The position numbers and the translations under genes were made by a program. From positions 1 through 64,000 of the forward strand of contig NZ_AXAE01000030.1 in NCBI RefSeq assembly GCF_000472705.1: a stretch of 64,000 nt of DNA. Reading direction: 5' to 3'. The notes beneath the pieces were generated by a model. The model was given only the letters and a program-made list of their open reading frames with translations, searched no databases and was not told where the DNA came from. This document shows positions 27,042-35,265 of the stretch, in pieces. The first letter of the stretch is position 1; every line of letters begins with the position of its first letter. The DNA comes from Mesorhizobium erdmanii USDA 3471. Lineage in GTDB: Bacteria; Pseudomonadota; Alphaproteobacteria; Rhizobiales; Rhizobiaceae.

Positions 27042-28712
27042 ATGCAAGGCATGACCGTGATTGAACGCGAACAGAATGCGCCCGGCGCTTCCCACCGTTG
27101 GACATGGGTGCCGGCAATTGTCGCCGCGTTGCTTGGCCTGTGCGTCACCAGCGCGTTCGCCGAGACGCGCGCGCTGCGGATTCAGCATCTCCATACGGGT
27201 GAAAAGGCCGAGATCGTCTTCAAGCGCAACGGCCGCTACGATCAGGCGGGACTGAAGAAGATCAATTTCATGCTGCGCGACTGGCGCCGCAACGAGCCGA
27301 CCAGGATGGATCCGCGCCTGCTCGATCTCGTCTGGCAGGCCTACCGTACCAGCGGCTCGACCGGCTATATCCATGTGGTCAGCGCCTATCGTTCGCCGGC
27401 GACGAACGCCATGCTGCGCGGCCGCTCGAAAGGCGTGGCCAAGGAAAGCCAGCACATGGTCGGCCGCGCGATGGATTTCTTCCTACCGGATGTGCCTTTG
27501 AAGAAACTGCGCGACATCGGCCTCAGGATGCAGGGCGGTGGCGTCGGCTATTACCCGACCTCGGGGTCGCCCTTCATCCACATGGACGTCGGCAATGTCA
27601 GGCATTGGCCGGGCATCAGCCGCCAGGAGCTGGCCAGGGTCTTCCCGAACGGCAACACATTGCATGTGCCGAGCGACGGCAGGCCGCTGCCCGGCTACGA
27701 GCAGGCATTTGCCGCCTACAAATCGCGCAAGGCCGCCGGCACGCCCAATATCGAACTCGCCAATATCGAACGGGCAAGTGCCGACGGCCAACGCAGGCCG
27801 GCGCGCGGTCTGCTGGCGACGCTTTTGGGCGGGCGCGGCGCGGACGAGGCGGACGACATCGCGGAAGCGGTGCCGGCGCCGCGCAAACCGGCTAGGGCGG
27901 TTGAGCCCAAGTCCGTTGAACCGAAGCCGGCCGGACAGGCCATCGCCATCGTGCCGCCCGAGGATGCGCGGCGCGCGGACATCCAGATGGCTTCCGCCGC
28001 TGCGGCTGAAGAACCCCTCGTCGAGCAAAAGAGCGAGACGCCCGAAGCAATTGTCATGGCGATGGCGCCCGGCGCGGTGCCACTGCCGGCGTTCGCCCCG
28101 CGCGCCGTCCCCGCAGCCAGCCCGCAGACCGCGCCATTCGCAACAGCCAGCGCGTCCACGGCCACTGAGCCGGTGCCCGCCAGAGCCGAAATGCCCTTGG
28201 GCAAGGCAGATACCGCTGCCGCGAGCGTCGCGCCGGAGATGGTAGCGCTCAGCATCCCGTTGCCGACATGGCGACCGCAAAGCCAGACAAGCCCGGAGCG
28301 TCAGCCGGAAGCAGCCAAATCCGCCGATGCCGTCGGTGCCTTGCTGGCCATGCATCACCCCGATGAGGGGCTCGATGTGCTGGCCGGCCAGCGAACTCCG
28401 GTCCCTGCCTCGAAACCCGAAGATCGCGTCAGGACGAGCCCGAAGGCCGACCGTGTCCAGCCCCGTCTCGATCCCGAGGCCACCGCGGTGATCGTGCCCG
28501 TGGCGTCGACTGGCCGGTCGCCTGGGACAGGTCGCGGCATTGCCGGTGGCAGCGGATCGGCATCGGCGCCGGTCATTGCAGCGCATTTCATCCGGACCGC
28601 GCCGGAGCAGGTCTATCTCGACGGCTTCCAGCCGCGGGGGCAGACGGCGTCCGATCACCGCCGCTTCACCGGCTCGGCGGTGAAATTCCTGCCAATCGCC
28701 AGCTTCAAATAG
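27042..28712 (+). CDS. DUF882 / M15-like peptidase-fold protein with long Ala/Pro-rich tail
   Basis: 556 residues. The N-terminus has a hydrophobic signal or anchor (about 22-43). The DUF882 (peptidase M15_2) domain covers about 45-205, with likely metal ligands in KESQHMVGRAMDF and SPFIHMDVGNVRHW and the substrate-site motif VVSAYRSPATNAML. These are relatives of D,D-carboxypeptidases, so a periplasmic peptidoglycan role is likely. The remaining 340 residues are low-complexity Ala/Pro/Glu-rich. The start is uncertain: ATG 27042 or ATG 27051, neither with a strong ribosome site. Confidence 0.82.
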   Translation: MQGMTVIEREQNAPGASHRWTWVPAIVAALLGLCVTSAFAETRALRIQHLHTGEKAEIVFKRNGRYDQAGLKKINFMLRDWRRNEPTRMDPRLLDLVWQAYRTSGSTGYIHVVSAYRSPATNAMLRGRSKGVAKESQHMVGRAMDFFLPDVPLKKLRDIGLRMQGGGVGYYPTSGSPFIHMDVGNVRHWPGISRQELARVFPNGNTLHVPSDGRPLPGYEQAFAAYKSRKAAGTPNIELANIERASADGQRRPARGLLATLLGGRGADEADDIAEAVPAPRKPARAVEPKSVEPKPAGQAIAIVPPEDARRADIQMASAAAAEEPLVEQKSETPEAIVMAMAPGAVPLPAFAPRAVPAASPQTAPFATASASTATEPVPARAEMPLGKADTAAASVAPEMVALSIPLPTWRPQSQTSPERQPEAAKSADAVGALLAMHHPDEGLDVLAGQRTPVPASKPEDRVRTSPKADRVQPRLDPEATAVIVPVASTGRSPGTGRGIAGGSGSASAPVIAAHFIRTAPEQVYLDGFQPRGQTASDHRRFTGSAVKFLPIASFK

Positions 28713-28727
28713 GGCGCGAACGCGCCC
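28712..28727 (+). terminator. Short GC hairpin at the DUF882 stop codon
   Basis: GGGCGCG-AA-CGCGCCC is a perfect 7-bp inverted repeat starting at the last base of the stop codon. The two-base centre means the inner pairs must open, and no T run follows, so the terminator call is tentative. Confidence 0.35.
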
Positions 28728-28946
28728 GTTCGATCCGGCGTTGTAATGTGTTAAGCAACCGCCGCCGAAACTTTCCGTCAGGCTCTGTAAGGTATCGTCC
28801 TGGCCCGAGAAGAACCTTGCCGAGGCACCAAGCCTTGCTGGCCGAGTTGCACTGAAGATCGATGTGCCAAGATCGGCATTTGCACTGGTGGCTCGCCTGT
28901 GATCCAAGACGGCGATAAATCCCAGGCCTTGCAGTTGGAGCGCTGA

Positions 28947-30341
28947 ATGACCGGATTGACACGCCGCAGGCTCTTGAAAATGGCCGCTGTCACTGGCGCC
29001 GGCGGGGTCGGGCTCTCGGCCATCGGCAGGCTTGGCGGCTGGGCCGCCGCCAGCCCGCAACCGGTGGTGCTGCAGACGGCGAAAATCCAGACGAAGCTGA
29101 TGAATGTCGGTCCGACCGACAATGTGCTGACCTATGGCAATGCCGGAATGCCGCCGGTGCTGAGGATGAAGAAGGGTGAGCCCTTCGCCGCGCGTCTGAT
29201 CAACGCCATCGATGATCCGACGACAATCCACTGGCACGGCATCCGCCTGCCGAACAAGATGGATGGCGTGCCCTTCCTGGTGCAGCCTTACGTCTACACT
29301 GGCGACCATTTCGACTACGCCTTCACGCCGCCCGACGCCGGCACCTTCTGGTATCACCCGCACTGCAACACGCTGGAGCAGATGGGCCACGGCCTGACCG
29401 GCGTGATCGTGGTCGAGAATCCGAACGATCCGAAATTCGACGCCGAATTCGTCCTCAATCTGCGCGACTGGCGTCTTGGCGACGACGGCCAGTTCATCGA
29501 TCAGTTCCGGCCGCGTGATGCCGCGAGAACCGGCACTTACGGCACGGTGCGCACCGCCAACTGGCTCGACCAGCCGCAATATGACGCGCCGGCAGGGGGG
29601 CTGGTGCGGCTGCGCGTGGCGTTCACCGATGTCACGCGCATCTACGCTTTCCGGGTCGATGGGGCCGAGGCGATGGTGATGGCGTTGGACGGCAATCCGG
29701 TGCCTGAGCGCTTTTCACCCGATGCCTTGCTGCTCGGGCCGGGACAGCGCATGGAACTCGCGATCCGCATGCCCGACCAGGAGGGCGCGGTGGTCAGCCT
29801 GCGGGACGTCAGGGGCACCAAGCCCAAAATCCTGGCGACCCTGCGGGCAGCGGGCATGTCGTTCAAGCGGGACGTTCGCGATGTCGCACCGTTGGAAGCC
29901 AATCCGGTGGCGGAGGTGGATCTGGCCAGCGCCCAGCATATTTCGCTGGCGCTCAGTGCCACGGCGGAAAACATCCCGAGCGACGGCATCTGCGGTTCGC
30001 TCGGCTACGGCTTCTGGGCCATCAACAAGGTGCCCTGGCCAGGTGATACACCGGATCCGACGACGCCGTTGGCCGAACTGAAGCTCGGCAAGAGCTATGT
30101 CATCGACATGGAGAACCTGACGCCGCAGTCGCATCCGATGCATCTGCACGGCATGAGCTTCAAGGTGCTGTCGTCGTCGACGCGACCGGTTCAGCCGCTG
30201 ATTTCCGACACCTATCTCATCCAGCCCAACGAGAAGGTCAGCCTCGGCTTCGTTGCCGACAATCCCGGCGACTGGCTGCTGCACTGCCACATCATCGAGC
30301 ACCAGAAATCGGGCATGACAAGCTACGTCAGGGTGGTCTGA
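28947..30341 (+). CDS. Tat-exported multicopper oxidase
   Basis: 464 residues. The Tat signal TRRRLLKMAAVTGAGG is at the N-terminus. Copper ligands are complete: His95 and His97 in HWHG, His137 and His139 in HPHC, His396/399/401 in HPMHLHG, and His446-Cys447-His448 with His452 in HCHIIEH followed by an axial Met. This gives the type 1 and trinuclear sites of CueO/CotA-like oxidases, which oxidise Cu(I) or phenolic substrates in the periplasm. No Met-rich CueO-type insert is evident. It converges with the PTS IIB gene (34 bp gap). Confidence 0.92.
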   Translation: MTGLTRRRLLKMAAVTGAGGVGLSAIGRLGGWAAASPQPVVLQTAKIQTKLMNVGPTDNVLTYGNAGMPPVLRMKKGEPFAARLINAIDDPTTIHWHGIRLPNKMDGVPFLVQPYVYTGDHFDYAFTPPDAGTFWYHPHCNTLEQMGHGLTGVIVVENPNDPKFDAEFVLNLRDWRLGDDGQFIDQFRPRDAARTGTYGTVRTANWLDQPQYDAPAGGLVRLRVAFTDVTRIYAFRVDGAEAMVMALDGNPVPERFSPDALLLGPGQRMELAIRMPDQEGAVVSLRDVRGTKPKILATLRAAGMSFKRDVRDVAPLEANPVAEVDLASAQHISLALSATAENIPSDGICGSLGYGFWAINKVPWPGDTPDPTTPLAELKLGKSYVIDMENLTPQSHPMHLHGMSFKVLSSSTRPVQPLISDTYLIQPNEKVSLGFVADNPGDWLLHCHIIEHQKSGMTSYVRVV

Positions 30342-30375
30342 AGCCGCGTTCGGTCACAGCCGTCTCGTTCGCGGC

Positions 30376-30663
30376 CTACTTGCGCAGTTGCGCCTCGATC
30401 TCATCGAGCACCTTGTCCTTGCCGATGCCGGTCAGGAAGGCGAGACCCTTGATGACCGGCTTGGTCACCGAAGCCGAGATTGGCGTGGTGGCGACGATGA
30501 AGTCGACGTTGTCGGCGAGCCCCGGCACTTCGGTCGCCTTTGCCTGTTGCGCGTTGAAGGTAAGGCCGCGCTTCTTCATCGCCTCGGTGACGGCGACGTT
30601 GACGGCGGTCGAGGTCGCGATGCCTGTGCCGCAGGCAAAGAGAATTGTTTTCTGTCTGGACAT
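30376..30663 (-). CDS. PTS galactitol-type IIB component
   Basis: 95 residues with the IIB phosphorylation loop FACGTGIATST and Cys11 as phospho-acceptor. It resembles the GatB-type lactose/galactitol IIB fold. It is last in a three-gene operon with IIC and IIA. It would pass phosphate from IIA to the incoming sugar at IIC. The sugar is not evident from sequence. Confidence 0.9.
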   Translation of the reverse strand: MSRQKTILFACGTGIATSTAVNVAVTEAMKKRGLTFNAQQAKATEVPGLADNVDFIVATTPISASVTKPVIKGLAFLTGIGKDKVLDEIEAQLRK

Positions 30664-30683
30664 CTCTTGCTTCTCCCTGGTTG

Positions 30684-31145
30684 TCAGCCGAGCACGGCAC
30701 GCACGTCGTCAAGGGTCCTTGCCGACCTCAATCCGTCCAATGCGTTTGGGTTCTGGATGGTGGCCATGACGGATTGCAGCGCTTCAATCTGCTTGTCCTT
30801 GTCATTGATGGCAAGCAGGAAGACGAAGCCGACCGGCAGCTTCTCGTCGGGGTCTTCCATGTTGGCGAAGGTCACCGGCTGTTTCAGCGTCCCCATTGCG
30901 ATGCCCGGCTTCAGCACATGTTCGGGATCGGTGTGCGGCACCGCGACATTGTCTGCGCGTTCCAGCGGCAGCCCCGTCGGGATGGTCATTTCACGTCGCA
31001 CGACCGCGTCGGCATAGGTGCTTTTGACATAGCCAAGGGTTTCAAGCCGGCCGGCCAGGATGCGGATGATCTCCTCATTGGTCGAGGCATCGGATCCGAG
31101 CACGATCGCCTCGGGATCCAGAAGCTGCATGAGGCCGTCGGACAT
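30684..31145 (-). CDS. PTS galactitol/fructose-type IIA component
   Basis: 153 residues of the PTS_EIIA_2 family, with phospho-acceptor His71 in NVAVPHTDPEHV and the KLPVGFVFLLAINDKDKQIE strand. It lies 20 bp before the IIB gene and 74 bp after the IIC gene. It is a stand-alone cytoplasmic IIA, as in GatA systems, and needs EI and HPr encoded elsewhere. Confidence 0.9.
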   Translation of the reverse strand: MSDGLMQLLDPEAIVLGSDASTNEEIIRILAGRLETLGYVKSTYADAVVRREMTIPTGLPLERADNVAVPHTDPEHVLKPGIAMGTLKQPVTFANMEDPDEKLPVGFVFLLAINDKDKQIEALQSVMATIQNPNALDGLRSARTLDDVRAVLG

Positions 31146-31219
31146 GGTCTGCTCCGTCGATGAATCGTACGCCCCGGAGAGGGGCGCACGAACGTTTCAA
31201 ATTGAAGGCGCGATTGCGT

Positions 31220-32626
31220 TCAGGCGCTGCCTTCGGCCGGCTCGTCTTCGGCGCCCGCCGCCCTTTCCCAGCCGAGCGGGTTGCGGCGGTAGAGCACGAA
31301 CAGGGCTGCGATCACCACCGCGATCACGATAATGCCGAGAAGCCCGAGACCCTGGATCGCCTCGATGATCACATAGGGAACCCACAGGAAGCCGTCGACC
31401 ACCGAGGTGATCTGCAGCGCATCGGCCGGCAACTTGAAGCCCGAGGCGACGGCGGCACTGGTGAACAGCGGGGCTAGCGCGTTGGCGACGTAGAAGCCGA
31501 TGGCCAAGGTCACCGTGCCGATCACCACCATGCGGAACACATTGCCTTTGACCAGTGGCGCGGTCATGGCGACGATGAAGGGGATGACCGCGAGATCGGC
31601 GAACAGGATGACGCGGTTGCCCGGCAGGATCACCGACAGGATGATCGCGATCGGCACCAGGATCAGCGACGACGAGATCGCGGCGGGATGGCCGATCAGG
31701 ATCGCGGAGTCGAGACCGACGAGCAGCTCGCGGTCGCCGGTGCGCTTGCGTACGAATTCCTGTGCCGCGTCGGAAACCGGGATCAGCCCTTCCATCAGGA
31801 TCTTCACCATGCGCGGCAGAAGCAGCATCACCGCCGCCAGCGTCATGCCGGTGCCCAGCACCTTGGCCAGCACCGTGCCGAGATCGCCCGCATTGTAGAA
31901 GGCGATGGCGCCGAGCACGAGGCCGATGATCAGGCCGAGCACGACCGGTTCTCCGAACACGCCGAAGCGGCGCTCGATGGTTTCGGTGTTGATGTTGATG
32001 CGGTTGATGCCGGGAATGCGGTCCATGACCCAGTTCAGGATGATGGCGATCGGCAGGATCTGCGCCGAGGCAAGATGCGGCACCGAAATGCCGGGCACGC
32101 CATAGAACTGCTGCACCGCGCGCGCCGACCAGTCGGCGAACAGCAGCGAAAGTGCGGCGACCAATGCCGCGATCGCGATGCCGTAGGCCAGATTGTTGGT
32201 GGCGGCGACGACGAGGGAACCGACAAAGGCGAAGTGCCAGAAATTCCAGACGTCGACGTTGAGCGTGCGCGTCATGCGCGTCAGCAACAGCACGATGTTG
32301 ACCAGAATGCCGACCGGGATGACCCACAGGCCGACCGACGAGCCGAAGGCGATCGCGGCCGCCGACGGCCAGCCGACATCGATGATGTCGCGATGGATGC
32401 CCGTGTTGGTGACGATGGCCTTGGCGACGTCGCCGATAGACGTGAACATCAGGCCGAGCACAAGGTTGATACCGATGAAGGCGACGCCGATGGTGACGGC
32501 TGCACGAAAGGCCTTGCTGACCTTGGCACCCAAAACCACGGCTATGATGAAAATGACGATCGGCAGCAGGATGGTCGCGCCGAGCGTGTCGATGGCCCCC
32601 TTGAGGCCAGCGAGAACAGTATCCAT
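31220..32626 (-). CDS. PTS galactitol-family IIC sugar permease
   Basis: 468 residues with about ten membrane helices. Segments such as YGVPGISVPHLASAQ, RIPGINRININTETIERRFG and VFGEPVVLGLIIGLVLGAI match the EIIC-GAT family. Operon order is IIC-IIA-IIB. The opposite strand is open for a long stretch but holds no credible gene until 32969. Complete sugar-transporting PTS sets are uncommon in rhizobia, which mostly keep only the nitrogen-type PTS, so acquisition is possible. Confidence 0.9.
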   Translation of the reverse strand: MDTVLAGLKGAIDTLGATILLPIVIFIIAVVLGAKVSKAFRAAVTIGVAFIGINLVLGLMFTSIGDVAKAIVTNTGIHRDIIDVGWPSAAAIAFGSSVGLWVIPVGILVNIVLLLTRMTRTLNVDVWNFWHFAFVGSLVVAATNNLAYGIAIAALVAALSLLFADWSARAVQQFYGVPGISVPHLASAQILPIAIILNWVMDRIPGINRININTETIERRFGVFGEPVVLGLIIGLVLGAIAFYNAGDLGTVLAKVLGTGMTLAAVMLLLPRMVKILMEGLIPVSDAAQEFVRKRTGDRELLVGLDSAILIGHPAAISSSLILVPIAIILSVILPGNRVILFADLAVIPFIVAMTAPLVKGNVFRMVVIGTVTLAIGFYVANALAPLFTSAAVASGFKLPADALQITSVVDGFLWVPYVIIEAIQGLGLLGIIVIAVVIAALFVLYRRNPLGWERAAGAEDEPAEGSA

Positions 32627-32968
32627 TCTTCCTCCCCTGGAGCCCGAGCCCTAAGCTTCGCGATGCTCCTTGATCTCATCCAATGCCTTGCCGCCACCTC
32701 GGCGCAAGGCACTCCCCAGATTGCCGCGAGACGAAAGCCCCTCCGAGCGTTCGTCTCGATGAACATTTGCCTTTGTCAGCAAACGAATGTTTTATTGGGG
32801 CTGTTCACAACAATGTCAATTGGCAACCCTTTGGGCCAACCGGCCAAGGCGAAGGCGCTTTTCCCGGGCCATTTTCGCCTGGAATCGCCGTTCGCGAGCG
32901 GTATCGTTGGCACAGGCGACCGGTCCCTGCTAATCCGGCCGCAAATCAAGAAGCTGTGGACATCCTGC
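32627..32968. promoter_or_regulatory. Divergent promoter region between PTS operon and SAF dehydrogenase
   Basis: 342 bp without a credible gene. An interrupted inverted repeat at 32762-32791 has arms AACATT and AATGTT with further partial symmetry (TTTG and CAAA inside), of the size expected for a sugar-responsive repressor site. The flanking bases are AT-rich (TTTTATT at 32790). No regulator gene lies next to it. Confidence 0.45.
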
Positions 32969-34285
32969 ATGACCAATGTCGCCTTGACCGGCCTTGCCCG
33001 CGATCTCGCCAGCCGTGCCGCCGAGGGCCGCCCGGTGCGCATCGGCGTCATCGGCTCGGGCGAAATGGGCACCGACCTCGTCACGCAGGGCATGCTGATG
33101 CCGGGCATTTCGGTTTGCGCCGTCTCCACACGGCGCCCGCACACCGCGCGCGAGGCCATTCGCATCGCTTATGGCGACGAAGCGATGGCGGTCGAGGCCG
33201 ACACCGCATCGAAAGTCACCGCGGCGATCGAGGCGGGAAAGATCGCCGTCACCGCCAACGAGATGCTGGTCACAAACCCGCTCATCGACGTCGTCATCGA
33301 CGCCACCGGCAAGCCGGGCGTCGCCGCCGATTTCGACGTGATGGCGATGGAGCATGGCAAGCATCTGGTGATGATGAATGTCGAAGCCGATGTCACCATC
33401 GGCTGCTATCTCAAACAGCAGGCCGACCGGCTTAGCGTGGTCTATTCGGTCGGCGCCGGCGACGAACCGTCGAGCTGCATGGAGCTGATCGAGTTCGCGT
33501 CCGCGCTCGGCCTGACCATCGTCTCGGCCGGGAAGGGCAAGAACAATCCGCTCAACCACGATGCCGTGCCCGACGACTATCGTGAGGAAGCGAACCGCCG
33601 CAACATGAACCCGCGCATGCTGGTCGAGTTCGTCGACGGCTCCAAAACCATGGTCGAGATGTGCGCCATCGCCAACGCCACCGGCCTTGTGCCCGACGTG
33701 CCCGGCATGCACGGCCCGAGGGCTGACCGCGACGACCTCGTCAAGGTACTTATTCCGCGCGCCGATGGCGGGCTGTTGTTGAAGAAGGGCGTCGTCGACT
33801 ACACCATCGGCAAGGGTGTGGCGCCCGGCATCTTCGTTATCGTCGAGGCGACGCATCCGCGCATCATCGAGCGCATGGACGATCTGCATATCGGTCATGG
33901 TCCCTATTACAGCCTGTTCCGGCCCTATCATCTGACGTCGCTGGAAGTACCGTTGACCGCCGCGCGCATCGTGCTGTTCGGCAAGCCCGACATGGTGCCG
34001 CTGCCACGGCCGGTCGCCGAGGTCTGCGCGGTGGCCAAGCGCGATCTCGCCGCCGGCGAGACTTTCGATGCGATTGGCGAGACCTGCTATCGCTCCTGGA
34101 CCATGACCGTCGGCGAAGCCCGCAGTCGGCGCGCCGTGCCGGTCGGCCTGCTCGAGGGCGGCAAGGTGCTGAAACCGGTCAGCAAAGGCGAATTGCTGAC
34201 CACCGACAATGCCGCGCCGGACCAGACGACGAGGCTGTTCGCCTTGCGCCGGCTGCAGGATGAGATGCTGTACGGGACGAACTGA
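32969..34285 (+). CDS. NAD(P)-dependent dehydrogenase with homoserine-dehydrogenase-like N-terminus and SAF domain
   Basis: 438 residues. A Rossmann motif RIGVIGSGEMGTDLV opens the protein; a homoserine-dehydrogenase-like catalytic region follows (VVIDATGKPGVAADF, GAGDEPSSCMELIEFA). The C-terminus is a SAF domain (KRDLAAGETFDAIG, GLLEGGKVLKPVSKGELLT). Members occur in sugar or polyol catabolism loci, but I cannot assign the substrate. ATG 32969 is used because upstream in-frame sequence lacks family features. Its position divergent to the PTS suggests it acts on the sugar phosphate that the PTS delivers (inference). It ends three bases from proC, convergent. Confidence 0.8.
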   Translation: MTNVALTGLARDLASRAAEGRPVRIGVIGSGEMGTDLVTQGMLMPGISVCAVSTRRPHTAREAIRIAYGDEAMAVEADTASKVTAAIEAGKIAVTANEMLVTNPLIDVVIDATGKPGVAADFDVMAMEHGKHLVMMNVEADVTIGCYLKQQADRLSVVYSVGAGDEPSSCMELIEFASALGLTIVSAGKGKNNPLNHDAVPDDYREEANRRNMNPRMLVEFVDGSKTMVEMCAIANATGLVPDVPGMHGPRADRDDLVKVLIPRADGGLLLKKGVVDYTIGKGVAPGIFVIVEATHPRIIERMDDLHIGHGPYYSLFRPYHLTSLEVPLTAARIVLFGKPDMVPLPRPVAEVCAVAKRDLAAGETFDAIGETCYRSWTMTVGEARSRRAVPVGLLEGGKVLKPVSKGELLTTDNAAPDQTTRLFALRRLQDEMLYGTN

Positions 34286-34288
34286 GTT

Positions 34289-35104
34289 TTATTTCCCCAA
34301 TTCGATTGACCGCAGCCGCGCCGCTTCAACCGCCTGCGTGAGCAGATTGGTCAGCCGATCCTCGCCCATCAGCACGCCAAGTGCCGCCGCCGTCGTGCCG
34401 TTGGGGCTGGTCACCTGCTGGCGCAGCACGCCCGGGTCCTCGCGGCTTTCGGCAGCCAGCGAGGCGGCGCCATAGACGGTCTGCATGGCGAGCAGCTTGG
34501 CGGTCGCCGCCGGCAGGCCCGCCTTCTCGGCGGCCACGGTCATCGCTTCGATGAAATGGAAGATATAGGCCGGCCCAGATCCCGATACGGCCGTCACCGC
34601 GTCCATCAGGCCTTCATCGTCAATGGTGGCCACTTCGCCGCTTGCCGACAAAAGGTCGGCGATGAAACGCTTTGTATCGTCGGAGACGAGCCGGTTGGAA
34701 AACACCACCATCATGCCCTTGCCGATGGCAGCGGGCGTGTTGGGCATGCAACGCGCGATCGGTGCGCGGCTGCCCAGGATTTCCTCGAAAGTGGCGACCG
34801 GCGTGCCGGCGGCGATGCTGACGAAGGTGGTGCGGCCATCGCCGAAACGCTTGTAGGCGGCGGTGACGTCGCGGATCACCTGCGGCTTCACTGCGATGAC
34901 GACGAGATCGGGCACGGCGCCGGCTGGAATCTCGCTGGCATCCGCTGACGTGGCGCAGCCAAGCGTTGCAGCGCGCTGGCGTAGATCGGCATTGGGCTCG
35001 ACCACGAAAACCGTCGATGGTGCAAGCTTGCCGGATTTGAGCCAGCCCGAGAGCATGGCGTAACCCATATTGCCGCAGCCGGCGAGAACAAGCCTGATCG
35101 TCAT
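34289..35104 (-). CDS. proC: Pyrroline-5-carboxylate reductase
   Basis: 271 residues, usual for ProC. Rossmann motif LVLAGCGNMGYAMLSGWL, ARCMPNTPAAIGKGM, AVSGSGPAYIFHFIEAM and the family signature QQVTSPNGTTAAAL near the C-terminus. It catalyses the last step of proline synthesis in the cytosol. It is monocistronic as seen here, converging with the SAF dehydrogenase. A mosaic repeat lies directly upstream (35117-35219). Confidence 0.93.
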   Translation of the reverse strand: MTIRLVLAGCGNMGYAMLSGWLKSGKLAPSTVFVVEPNADLRQRAATLGCATSADASEIPAGAVPDLVVIAVKPQVIRDVTAAYKRFGDGRTTFVSIAAGTPVATFEEILGSRAPIARCMPNTPAAIGKGMMVVFSNRLVSDDTKRFIADLLSASGEVATIDDEGLMDAVTAVSGSGPAYIFHFIEAMTVAAEKAGLPAATAKLLAMQTVYGAASLAAESREDPGVLRQQVTSPNGTTAAALGVLMGEDRLTNLLTQAVEAARLRSIELGK

Positions 35105-35116
35105 TGGAGCCCTCCT

Positions 35117-35219
35117 AGAGCAATTCCAGGATAAAGTGTGTAACGGTTTTCCGTTCGGAATTGCGTAAAAACAAAGAGTTAGAGCGGTTCGGCGGTTCCA
35201 TCAAACCCTGATCCGCTCC
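35117..35219. repeat. Mosaic palindromic repeat, two modules (A-D)
   Basis: Module A (35117-35180) has arms GCAATTCC and GGAATTGC with an inner AACGG-TTTT-CCGTT hairpin, then an ACAAAGAGTT tail. Module D (35181-35219) begins AGAGCGGTTCGGCGG and closes with CCGCTC. The same modules recur at 55.3 kb, where B and C modules separate them. This is a rhizobial intergenic element of the RIME/REP kind by appearance. Confidence 0.8.
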
Positions 35220-35265
35220 AAGAAGGCCCTGACATAGACGCTCGCGCTTCGCTGGGGAAGCCCTG

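Noticed and set aside
27483..29579. 698-codon minus-strand open frame opposite the DUF882 and multicopper oxidase genes
   Set aside because: Arg/Gly/His-rich composition typical of antisense to GC-rich codons, no motif, and it spans two well-supported plus-strand genes.
31688..32968. Long plus-strand open frame running antisense through the PTS IIC gene into the SAF dehydrogenase
   Set aside because: The part before 32969 is His/Asp/Gln-rich shadow of the IIC codons with no domain; only the region from ATG 32969 is coding.
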